Part shown: in pieces, positions 53,469-61,226 of the stretch
Layout: each line of letters opens with the position of its first letter
How positions within the stretch are numbered: position 1 is the first letter of the stretch
Source: JACJYE01 sp964432875
Lineage (GTDB): Bacteria > Bacteroidota > Bacteroidia > Chitinophagales > Saprospiraceae
Length of the DNA stretch: 64,000 bases
Direction of reading: 5' to 3'
Assembly (NCBI GenBank): GCA_964432875.1
Contig: CAYSPJ010000004.1
Coordinates: forward strand, 1-64,000
Translations under genes and position numbers: made by a program
Notes under the pieces: generated by a model
What the model was told of the DNA's origin: nothing
What the model saw: the letters and a program-made list of their open reading frames with translations, nothing else
Database searches by the model: none

Positions 53469-54781
53469 CCTTCTACTCTTCTGATTTGGGCACCCAGTGC
53501 TCGCAGGCGCCCATCGATATCTTGGTACCCGCGATCGATCTGGTGGATATTGTGGATAATGCTCTTCCCCTGAGCGGATAGTGCCGCGATGAGCAAGGCG
53601 ACGCCAGCGCGGATATCGGGCGAGCTCATTTCAATGCCGCGCAACTGGTGCTTGCGCCCCAGGCCGATGACGGTGGCGCGGTGGGGGTCACAGAGGATAA
53701 TCTGTGCGCCCATATCAATAAGCTTATCGACGAAGAACAGGCGGCTCTCGAACATTTTCTGGTGTACCAACACACTCCCGGCGGCCTGGGTAGCTACAAC
53801 GAGTACAATGCTCATCAGGTCGGGTGTGAAGCCCGGCCAGGGCGAATCGTAGATGGTCATGATGGAGCCATCAATGAAGGTCTGGATTTCATATTTTTCC
53901 TGGCGGGGTATCCATAGGCCGTCATCGCGGAATTCACTAGTGATGCCCATGCGCTGGAAAATGACGGGGATGATGCCGAGTTCCTCTGCCCGCGCCTCGC
54001 GGATCAGGATTTCCGATTGGGTCATGGCAGCCAGGCCAATGAAGCTGCCAATTTCAATCATATCGGGCAGCAGGCGATGCTGAGCACCGCCCAGCTGGCT
54101 GACGCCTTCGATGGTGAGCAGGTTGGAGCCGATACCTTCAATCTTAGCCCCCATGCGCACCAAGAGGCGACAGAGCTGTTGGACGTAAGGCTCGCAGGCA
54201 GCATTATAGACTTGGGTGGTACCCTGGGCCAAAACAGCAGCCATGACGATATTGGCGGTACCCGTTACGGATATTTCATCCATCAGTAGGTAGGCGCCTT
54301 TCAGCCGGGGGGCAGTGATATCGTATTGGCGGCGCTCGGGGTTGTAGTCGAAACTTGCGCCCAGTTGCTCCAGCCCCAGGAAGTGGGTGTCGAGGCGGCG
54401 GCGGCCAATCTTATCGCCGCCCGGCTTGGGCAGGATGGCCTTGCCATATCGAGCCAGCAAAGGGGCGATCAACATCACCGACCCGCGGATGCGGCTGGCG
54501 TCCTGCCGGAATTTTTCCGACTCAAAGAAGCTCAAATCCACCTCCCTGGCCTGAAAACTGTAGGTGTCCTCCGCCAGTTTTTCCACCTCTACGTTCAGCC
54601 CCTGCAACAAGTCGATGAGGCGCTGGACGTCCAAGATATTGGGGATATTGGAAATGGTGACCTTCTCCTCCGTGAGCAGTACGGCGCAAAGCACTTGCAG
54701 AGCTTCGTTTTTAGCGCCTTGCGGCCTGATTTCGCCGCTTAGGGGATGCCCGCCCAATACTTCAAAAGCATCAAGTGACAT
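53465..54781 (-). CDS. murA: UDP-N-acetylglucosamine 1-carboxyvinyltransferase, Cys-to-Asp form
   Basis: A 438-residue cytosolic enzyme that transfers enolpyruvate from PEP to UDP-GlcNAc, the first committed peptidoglycan step. The inverted alpha/beta barrel signatures are present: GAKNEALQVLCAVLL near 22-36, RIRGSVMLIAPLLARYG near 97-113, and a C-terminal HNIHQIDRGYQDI. The active-site loop reads LPKPGGDKIGRRRLDTH, placing Asp123 where E. coli has Cys115. Asp at this position is known in chlamydial and mycobacterial MurA and blocks fosfomycin alkylation, so intrinsic resistance is predicted. It starts six bases after DUF4290 and overlaps DUF4286. Confidence 0.96.
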   Translation of the reverse strand: MSLDAFEVLGGHPLSGEIRPQGAKNEALQVLCAVLLTEEKVTISNIPNILDVQRLIDLLQGLNVEVEKLAEDTYSFQAREVDLSFFESEKFRQDASRIRGSVMLIAPLLARYGKAILPKPGGDKIGRRRLDTHFLGLEQLGASFDYNPERRQYDITAPRLKGAYLLMDEISVTGTANIVMAAVLAQGTTQVYNAACEPYVQQLCRLLVRMGAKIEGIGSNLLTIEGVSQLGGAQHRLLPDMIEIGSFIGLAAMTQSEILIREARAEELGIIPVIFQRMGITSEFRDDGLWIPRQEKYEIQTFIDGSIMTIYDSPWPGFTPDLMSIVLVVATQAAGSVLVHQKMFESRLFFVDKLIDMGAQIILCDPHRATVIGLGRKHQLRGIEMSSPDIRAGVALLIAALSAQGKSIIHNIHQIDRGYQDIDGRLRALGAQIRRVEG

Positions 54782-54787
54782 ACGAAC

Positions 54788-55483
54788 CTATTTCTTACGC
54801 CGGTAGGTGCGTGCACGTTGTTTGCCGGCACCGCCATTATCCCGGTCTCTGTCTCGATCTCTCCCGTTGCTCGGGCCGCCCTTTTTGGTGCGGCGCGGAT
54901 CCACCATCTTGTTAGAGAGGCTGTCAATAGAGGTGCTATCAGTAAATGAAAGCTGTCCTCCTGACAGGGATTCCAGATCGCTTTTGATAACATCATCACT
55001 GACGTAGTGATCCCGATTCCAGGTTTTATACGCCAATTTCATGTACGAGGCAATCGTATTGACAAAGCCCTCGCGCTTGGGGCCTTGAGGCATCGCTATC
55101 GCCTTCTTAATGAGCACTTGCACATTGTGGCCATAGTGTCTGAAACGAGCTTCCATAATGGGGTACTCGATTTTATCCGGGTGTTTGCGCAGGTCGTCCG
55201 GCTTGGGTATGTCGCCAAAAGGAGGCTTGACGTCCAGTTCGTATTTAGCGATGCGGAAAACATGCTTCCAGAGCTTCTCGCGGTAGTCCTCTACATTGCG
55301 GTTTTGCGGATGCATCATCATCATCATATCCACTACTTTTTCCACAAACCGCTGGCGGGCGCGCGGATTTTCAATGGTTTTGGCTACGTTGATCATTTTC
55401 TGGACATTGCGGCCGTACTCGGGGATAATCAGTCCCTCGCGGTCTGAGTTGTATTCTAACCCTTGGCTTGCTGAATCGCTCAT
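54788..55483 (-). CDS. DUF4290 family protein
   Basis: A 231-residue cytosolic protein with the Bacteroidota-specific DUF4290 core: LIIPEYGRNVQKMINVAKTIE, VEKVVDMMMMMHPQNRNVEDYREKLWKHVFRIA, YPIMEARFRHYGHNVQVL. The tail is low-complexity and basic, with DRDRDRDN then RARTYRRKK, as if RNA- or nucleic-acid-contacting (inference). It sits between glmS and murA, an order I know from other Bacteroidota, so a wall- or precursor-linked role is plausible but undemonstrated. Confidence 0.88.
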   Translation of the reverse strand: MSDSASQGLEYNSDREGLIIPEYGRNVQKMINVAKTIENPRARQRFVEKVVDMMMMMHPQNRNVEDYREKLWKHVFRIAKYELDVKPPFGDIPKPDDLRKHPDKIEYPIMEARFRHYGHNVQVLIKKAIAMPQGPKREGFVNTIASYMKLAYKTWNRDHYVSDDVIKSDLESLSGGQLSFTDSTSIDSLSNKMVDPRRTKKGGPSNGRDRDRDRDNGGAGKQRARTYRRKK

Positions 55484-55500
55484 ATTGAGTAATTTATTTT

Positions 55501-57342
55501 TTATTCTACGGTAACTGATTTTGCCAGGTTGCGGGGCTGATCCACATTACAGCCGCGCATGACCGCGATATAATAGGACAGCAGCTGTAGGGGGATTACC
55601 GATAGCAGCGGCGTAAGGGGCTCTTCTGTATCGGGTATTTCAATGGTATAATCCGCCATTTTGCTGACTGCCTCATCGCCTTGAGTCACTACGGCAATAA
55701 CCATACCCTTCCTGGCTTTAACCTCCTGGATGTTGCTGACGATTTTGCCGTAAGCGCTCTTATTGGTAGCGATGACGACAACGGGCATCTGCTCATCGAT
55801 GAGGGCGATAGGGCCGTGCTTCATCTCGGCAGCGGGATAGCCTTCGGCATGGATGTAAGAAATTTCTTTTAATTTCAATGCGCCTTCCAGTGCCACCGGG
55901 AAGTTGTAACCCCTGCCGAGATAGAGCGCATTTTGCCGGTCTTTTATTTCCCTGGCAATATATTTAATTTGGCTGTCGTATTCCAACACCTTTTGCACTT
56001 TGTCGGGGATATTGACTAGTTCATTGATCAGCCGCTGGAAATAGGGCTCGGCAATCGTGCCTTTCTTCCGAGCCAGTGTGAGGGCCAATAAAGTCAACAG
56101 GGTGACTTGGCCAGTGAAAGCCTTGGTAGAAGCCACCCCGATTTCCGGCCCGGCGTGGATGTAGGAGCCGGCATTGGTTATGCGGGCAATGGAGGAGCCC
56201 ACCACATTGACAATACCGTACAGTAGGGCCCCTTTTTCTTTAGCGAGCTCCAGTGCTGCCATTGTGTCGGCAGTTTCGCCCGATTGCGAAATAGCCAATA
56301 CTACGTCTTCTTCCGTTATAATCGGGTTGCGGTAGCGGAACTCCGAAGCGTATTCCACTTCAACCGGGATGCGCGCCAGGTCTTCAATCAGGTATTCACC
56401 GATAAGCCCCGAGTGCCAAGAGGTGCCGCAGGCTACGATGATAATGCGCCGGGCTTGCTCAATTCTCTGGAGATGATCTTCCAACCCGCCCAGCATGACC
56501 CAGCCCTCTTCCACATTGATTCGCCCCCGCATCGCATCCCTGATCGTAGTAGGCTGTTCGTGTATCTCCTTGAGCATGAAGTAATCGAACCCGCCTTTCT
56601 CCAGGGTTTCTATCTTCAGGTCTAGCTTTTGGATGAAGGGGGTCTGTATTTCGTTATCAATCGTCTTGATTTCCAGACTGCCATCAGCATATACCACGGC
56701 AATTTGCTCATCATCCAAGTAAACTACTTTTTGGGTATGCTCGATAATAGGCGTGGCATCGGAAGCCACAAAAAACTCCTGCTGCCCGATGCCAATGACC
56801 AAGGGGCTCGCTTTGCGGGCAGCCACCAGCTTTTCAGGTGCTTCGCGGTCGATTACGACGATGGCGTAGGCGCCCACCACCCTGGTCAGTGCGAGGCGCA
56901 CCGCTTCTTCCAAGGGTAATTCGTCCCGCATTTGTATCTCTTCAATGAGGTGGACCAATACCTCGGTATCCGTTTCGCTCTGGAATACATGGCCTTCTTT
57001 TTCCAGTGCCAGCTTTAAGACGGCATAATTTTCAATAATGCCATTGTGTACCAGTGCCAGCCGGCCGTTGCCGGAAAGGTGGGGGTGAGCGTTTACATTT
57101 TCTGGCGGGCCGTGGGTAGCCCAACGGGTGTGGCCGATGCCAATGAAGCCTTCCTTTGATGAAGGCTCGGCATAATTTTCTAGTTCCTGGACCTTGCCCT
57201 TGCGCTTATATGTTATGATATTGCTGCCATCGAACATAGCTACGCCAGCGCTGTCATACCCACGGTACTCCAGCCGCTTCAACCCTTTTATCAGGATAGG
57301 ATAGGCCTGTTGATGGCCCAGGTAAGCAACGATGCCACACAT
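55501..57342 (-). CDS. glmS: Glutamine--fructose-6-phosphate aminotransferase (isomerizing)
   Basis: A 613-residue enzyme making glucosamine-6-phosphate from fructose-6-phosphate and glutamine, the entry to UDP-GlcNAc. The N-terminal glutaminase has Cys2 in MCGIVAYLGHQ and RWATHGPP. Two SIS sugar-isomerase domains follow (about 290-600), with VACGTSWHSGLIGEYLIEDL and SQSGETADTMAALELAKEKG. It ends PRNLAKSVTVE, the conserved tail. DUF4270 ends 18 bases before its start and DUF4290 begins 17 bases after its stop. No glmS ribozyme was seen in the short leader. Confidence 0.97.
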   Translation of the reverse strand: MCGIVAYLGHQQAYPILIKGLKRLEYRGYDSAGVAMFDGSNIITYKRKGKVQELENYAEPSSKEGFIGIGHTRWATHGPPENVNAHPHLSGNGRLALVHNGIIENYAVLKLALEKEGHVFQSETDTEVLVHLIEEIQMRDELPLEEAVRLALTRVVGAYAIVVIDREAPEKLVAARKASPLVIGIGQQEFFVASDATPIIEHTQKVVYLDDEQIAVVYADGSLEIKTIDNEIQTPFIQKLDLKIETLEKGGFDYFMLKEIHEQPTTIRDAMRGRINVEEGWVMLGGLEDHLQRIEQARRIIIVACGTSWHSGLIGEYLIEDLARIPVEVEYASEFRYRNPIITEEDVVLAISQSGETADTMAALELAKEKGALLYGIVNVVGSSIARITNAGSYIHAGPEIGVASTKAFTGQVTLLTLLALTLARKKGTIAEPYFQRLINELVNIPDKVQKVLEYDSQIKYIAREIKDRQNALYLGRGYNFPVALEGALKLKEISYIHAEGYPAAEMKHGPIALIDEQMPVVVIATNKSAYGKIVSNIQEVKARKGMVIAVVTQGDEAVSKMADYTIEIPDTEEPLTPLLSVIPLQLLSYYIAVMRGCNVDQPRNLAKSVTVE

Positions 57343-57360
57343 AAAAGATAGAGTATTATG

Positions 57361-58710
57361 CTAAAGCCTGGTAAAGGCCAATTTCAGTTTCATGCTATAC
57401 TGGGGGTGCCCGGGGCCGTACAGCACCGTTCGGGCAGCAGTTTCCCCGCCTCTTACGGGGGTGATGTAAAGCGTATTGCCCACGACGCCATCGATGACCC
57501 TTTGGAAGTGCGCGGTAATATTCATCTTGTAAACCAGGGGCTGCCCATTGGTGCCGCCGGTGGGCGTGCCGCCAAATACATTGGACAGCGAAAGCCGACG
57601 CGCCTGAATGATCCGAATGTCTTCTACCACTTCCAGCTGGCCTTCGCTATTCGGAAAGCTCAAGACCAATTGGCTGATAGGCGGGTAGGTGGTGGGGGAA
57701 TCTCCATCCAGGGTGGCCACGTATATTTCGAGTTCCGCCTTATTCACGATTAAACCCTGTAGGCTTTCGGCGCTGGGTATCTCCAGTTTTGTCTCCAGGC
57801 CCGACATGCCTTGCACGAAAAGCAGGCTGTCAGCCCCGATTGGTTTGTTGATAAACGGTAGGGCTTTTGAACCGTTGTAATCGTGCTCATAAGTAGCAAA
57901 GCGCACGGTGGCAGAAGGCAAAAAACTATAGAGGAACCGTCGCGGCCTATCCTCGGCATCGCGATAAAACAGATAAAGGCCCGCACGGATGGAGAGCAAG
58001 TCGAAGCTAAGCATGCCGCCACCATTTATGGTGTTGCTGGGCCGCAAATGCAGCCCTTTAAAGGCCTCGAAAAACAAGCTATCGCTTCGATAGGTGAGGC
58101 TATCCAGGCTGAGCAGTTCTTCGGCCAACGACAGGGGCAAGGAAACGCGAAAGAAGGATAAGAGCAGCGTATCCGCTTCTAGGCCGGAGTAATCGATAAA
58201 AGGCAGGCTGTCGGGCCGATACATCGATTGGCCATTCCCCAAAGATATCGGGTCTATGGCAATCTCTTGATTGGAGAAGTATTCCCCGTCTTTCAGCAAT
58301 TTCTCGGAGATCCGAAATACCTCCATGTTAAACGGCTCCAGTTGCGTATTGCCATAGGTGCCTTGCTGGTAGTAAGGCAAGATTAGCACAATAGAATCTG
58401 GCGTAGCGTCGGCGAACTGCGGCGTCCTGGTTTCGGGGTAAATTTGGGCATAGATGCTCGAGCTCACTTTACCGAAAACCGGGTCGATGTAAGAACCGAA
58501 AAGATAGTAATCCAATTGATTGGTGGTAAACGGCGAATAGGTGCGGATCGAATCCTTACTGATGGTCGTCGCTTTGACGGCAACCGTATCAGTGAAGCCG
58601 ATATCAGCCCTGTCCTGATCGAGCAGGTCGCTGCCCACTGCAGTGGGGTCAAGGCAAGAAGCGATCAAGAGCGTTGATGCCAGCAATGCAATGCAAATGG
58701 ATAATCTCAT
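57361..58710 (-). CDS. DUF4270 family lipoprotein
   Basis: A 449-residue predicted outer-membrane lipoprotein: signal ending LLIASC (Cys19), then DPTAVGSDLLDQDRADIGFTDTVAVKATTISKDSI, the DUF4270 signature. Beta-rich throughout, with TPDSIVLILPYYQQGTYGNTQ and YITPVRGGETAARTVLYGPGHP near the end. Function unknown. It is found next to glgA and glmS in related genomes as I know them. ATG 58710 places the lipobox correctly. Confidence 0.85.
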   Translation of the reverse strand: MRLSICIALLASTLLIASCLDPTAVGSDLLDQDRADIGFTDTVAVKATTISKDSIRTYSPFTTNQLDYYLFGSYIDPVFGKVSSSIYAQIYPETRTPQFADATPDSIVLILPYYQQGTYGNTQLEPFNMEVFRISEKLLKDGEYFSNQEIAIDPISLGNGQSMYRPDSLPFIDYSGLEADTLLLSFFRVSLPLSLAEELLSLDSLTYRSDSLFFEAFKGLHLRPSNTINGGGMLSFDLLSIRAGLYLFYRDAEDRPRRFLYSFLPSATVRFATYEHDYNGSKALPFINKPIGADSLLFVQGMSGLETKLEIPSAESLQGLIVNKAELEIYVATLDGDSPTTYPPISQLVLSFPNSEGQLEVVEDIRIIQARRLSLSNVFGGTPTGGTNGQPLVYKMNITAHFQRVIDGVVGNTLYITPVRGGETAARTVLYGPGHPQYSMKLKLAFTRL

Positions 58711-58833
58711 AATTTTGTGTCTGTGAAGAAAACGCATGCTGCTTTTCCGGAAAATTTTTTCCTGCGAGCAGAATTGGATTTACTTGTTTTTAAACCATAC
58801 CAACCCTCAGCTAGTATAAAAGGCAGCCACATT

Positions 58834-58868
58834 ACCCTCCCACCGGCGCTATAGGCTGGTGGGAGGGT
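58834..58868. terminator. Strong hairpin between glgA and DUF4270
   Basis: ACCCTCCCACC pairs perfectly with GGTGGGAGGGT (11 bp, 13-nt loop). No T-run follows on the minus strand, so an attenuator or processing stem is as likely as a terminator. Confidence 0.5.
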
Positions 58869-58888
58869 TCAAGTGCAGCAGCCAGTGC

Positions 58889-59722
58889 CTAGCCTTTACC
58901 TTCCTCTACTTCTTCCGTATAAAGCAAACTATAAAACTCCAGGTAATGCCCAAGAGGCTCATCTTCTCCGCCCCGGTATTCCAAAACGGGTTTATCACCG
59001 GCCAGTAAGATGTCGCGTATGGAATCGCTGGTGTTTTCACTGCCTAGCGCTATCGCGTCGGCATAAGCGATAGCCCCTTTGTGCAAGGTGATCCCGCTGC
59101 CATTCTGGTAAGCATCCAGGTCTTGCTCGGTGAGGTTGTTGATCGAGGCTTTGGAGGCAAAGCTGTCGCCAAAAGCTTTTTCAATACTGGTATCATAGAC
59201 CGAGTAAACCACTTTAGAATGCTTAAAAAGGGGCTCATTTTTATAAGCGGTCTTAAGATACAGGGGGATAAGGCTGGTCATCCAGCCATGGCAGTGTACG
59301 ATATCGGGTGCCCAACCAAACTTTTTGACGGTTTCGATTACCCCTTTGCAAAAGAACACCATGCGGTCGGCATTGTCATCAAATGGCTCTCCAGTATCAT
59401 CTTTGAAGACTTGCTTGCGTTTGAAAAAGTCTTCGTTGTCGAGGAAATAAACCTGCATCCGGGCTTCCTGCAGCGAGGCTACTTTGATGATCAGCGGGTA
59501 GTCATCGTCATCAACGATGATGTTCATGCCAGACAAACGCACCACCTCGTGTAGGCGGTGGCGGCGTTCATTGATGGTGCCAAAGCGCGGCATGAGCACG
59601 CGGATTTCCATGCCGTTTTCCTGAATATGCTGGGGGAGTTTGCGAGCAATATTGGCAATCTCGGAGAGGGAAGTGTATGGGTGCATCTCCTGCGTAACAA
59701 TCAGCACTTTCTTTTTACTCAT
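58889..59722 (-). CDS. glgA: Short glycogen/starch synthase-like glycosyltransferase
   Basis: A 277-residue protein covering only the N-terminal GT5 domain of starch synthase: VLIVTQEMHPYTSLSEIANIARKLPQHIQENGMEIRVLMPRFG near 6-48 and WAPDIVHCHGWMTSLIPLYLK near 140-160. The C-terminal Rossmann domain of full-length GlgA (about 470 residues) is absent. This short form is usual beside panC/panD in Bacteroidota, so it is not a local truncation. The catalytic Glu-containing C-terminal part is missing, so activity as a glycogen synthase is uncertain. It is divergent from panC. Confidence 0.82.
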   Translation of the reverse strand: MSKKKVLIVTQEMHPYTSLSEIANIARKLPQHIQENGMEIRVLMPRFGTINERRHRLHEVVRLSGMNIIVDDDDYPLIIKVASLQEARMQVYFLDNEDFFKRKQVFKDDTGEPFDDNADRMVFFCKGVIETVKKFGWAPDIVHCHGWMTSLIPLYLKTAYKNEPLFKHSKVVYSVYDTSIEKAFGDSFASKASINNLTEQDLDAYQNGSGITLHKGAIAYADAIALGSENTSDSIRDILLAGDKPVLEYRGGEDEPLGHYLEFYSLLYTEEVEEGKG

Positions 59723-59778
59723 AGTTCAAAACTATTTAAAACGGGTACTTCGTCAAATCAATGAAGTAATTAAGGCTG

Positions 59779-59786
59779 CAAAAATA
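59779..59786 (-). promoter_or_regulatory. -7 box of glgA
   Basis: TATTTTTG on the minus strand matches TAnnTTTG and lies 57 bases before the start. No spaced TTG seen. Confidence 0.4.
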
Positions 59787-59889
59787 GTAAAAAATCACTG
59801 ATTATCCTGTATTTATGTCCAACTTAATACTCCGTTAACAAAAACAGCTATCTTCGTCTTTAAGTTTTTCAAAAACGAGTTGAGTCAAA

Positions 59890-60741
59890 ATGTATCTTTT
59901 TAAACAAGCCGCCAGCCTGCGGGCTTATTTAGATACCGTTCGCGCTAAGGGGCAGCCCATTGGCTTTGTGCCAACGATGGGTGCTCTGCACCAAGGGCAC
60001 CTGTCGCTCATCCGGCAGTCAATGGAATCGGCCTGCTGCACCGTCTGCAGTATCTTCGTCAACCCTACGCAATTCAATCATGCAGCCGATCTGGAAAAAT
60101 ACCCGCGCACACCCGCTAAAGACCTGGAAATGCTCTGCGAAGTTGGCTGCGATATTGTTTTTATGCCAGATATAGCGGATGTTTATCCGAAAGGGCTAGA
60201 AGAGGAAGCTAGCTTTGCCCTTGGCGCGTTGGCAGAGGGCATGGAGGGGCGTTTCCGGCCAGGCCATTTCCAGGGCGTAGCCCAGGTAGTCAGGCGGCTG
60301 CTCGATATAGTGGGCCCCCAGTATCTGTTTATGGGGCAGAAAGACTATCAGCAGTTTGCTATCATTGAATACATGGCCAAAACCTTATCCTTACCGGTCG
60401 AAGTGCGGATGTGCCCCACCGTGCGCGAACCCAATGGCTTGGCGATGAGCTCGCGCAATACGCGGCTGAGCCCGAGGCAGCAGGCCGAGGCTGCAATTAT
60501 TTATCAAAGCCTACAGGCAGCCAAAAGTATGATGGACGAAGGATATAACCCCTCAGCGATACAAGAAAAGGCTATGCAACAGCTACGCATCCCCGGTTTT
60601 GAGCCAGAGTACTTTGAACTGGTGGATGGCTTCAGCCTGCAGCCAATCACTCAATTTGAAGGGGCACAAAGGGTAGTGGCCTGCACCGCCGTTTGGGCCG
60701 GCGAGATAAGGCTCATCGACAATTTAATCCTCAAGGGTTGA
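59890..60741 (+). CDS. panC: Pantothenate synthetase
   Basis: A 283-residue cytosolic ligase that joins pantoate and beta-alanine with ATP. The nucleotidyl-transferase motifs are intact: GFVPTMGALHQGHLSLIRQSM near 24-44, VNPTQF, FRPGHFQGVAQVV, GQKDYQQFAII and the KMSKS-like MSSRNTRLS. The length is canonical. It leads the panC-panD pair; the products combine, since PanD makes the beta-alanine that PanC uses. Confidence 0.97.
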   Translation: MYLFKQAASLRAYLDTVRAKGQPIGFVPTMGALHQGHLSLIRQSMESACCTVCSIFVNPTQFNHAADLEKYPRTPAKDLEMLCEVGCDIVFMPDIADVYPKGLEEEASFALGALAEGMEGRFRPGHFQGVAQVVRRLLDIVGPQYLFMGQKDYQQFAIIEYMAKTLSLPVEVRMCPTVREPNGLAMSSRNTRLSPRQQAEAAIIYQSLQAAKSMMDEGYNPSAIQEKAMQQLRIPGFEPEYFELVDGFSLQPITQFEGAQRVVACTAVWAGEIRLIDNLILKG

Positions 60742-60872
60742 TTTGCCTGGCCGCTGCTTTGGGTAGCAACTTTTCGCAATATTGTTTTGTTCTTATCGGT
60801 TGAGAATAGTTGCCATATTCAAAAATTACGCTTCATAACCAACATTGCAGAATATCATATTTCTTTTTCGCC

Positions 60873-61226
60873 ATGATGATCCAAAGGTTTAAATCCAAAA
60901 TACACCGGGTGAAAGTGACCCAAGCTGACCTGAACTACGTTGGCAGCATCACCATAGATGAAGATTTGATGGATGCCGCCGGCTTGATTGAAGGAGAAAA
61001 AGTACAGGTGGTCAATAATAATAATGGTGAACGCCTGGAGACTTATGTGATCCCTGGCGAACGCCGTTCAGGTGTCATTTGCCTCAATGGCGCAGCTGCA
61101 CGCCGTGCTCAGGTGGGTGATATCCTCATTATCATCTCCTACGCTTGGATGGATTTCGAAGAAGCCAAGGCTTTCAAGCCCAAAGTCGTTTTCCCGGACG
61201 AAAACAACCGGGTGCCTCAAAGCTGA
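60873..61226 (+). CDS. panD: Aspartate 1-decarboxylase
   Basis: A 117-residue pyruvoyl-dependent enzyme turning aspartate into beta-alanine for pantothenate. From ATG 60873 the self-cleavage pair is Gly24-Ser25 (YVGSITID), exactly the E. coli numbering, which decides this start over 60876 and the longer upstream frame. KSKIHRVKVTQADLNY precedes it and AYAWMDFEEAKAFKPKVVF-type residues close the chain. It lies 131 bases after panC. Its last codons overlap the end of the convergent E1 gene by 10 bases. Confidence 0.95.
   Translation: MMIQRFKSKIHRVKVTQADLNYVGSITIDEDLMDAAGLIEGEKVQVVNNNNGERLETYVIPGERRSGVICLNGAAARRAQVGDILIIISYAWMDFEEAKAFKPKVVFPDENNRVPQS

Noticed and set aside
55501..57360. glmS ribozyme upstream of glmS
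   Set aside because: Only 18 bases separate it from the preceding gene; no ribozyme core seen.
58889..59722. Truncated glgA pseudogene
   Set aside because: The ~270-residue short form is usual at this locus in Bacteroidota, and the frame is clean.
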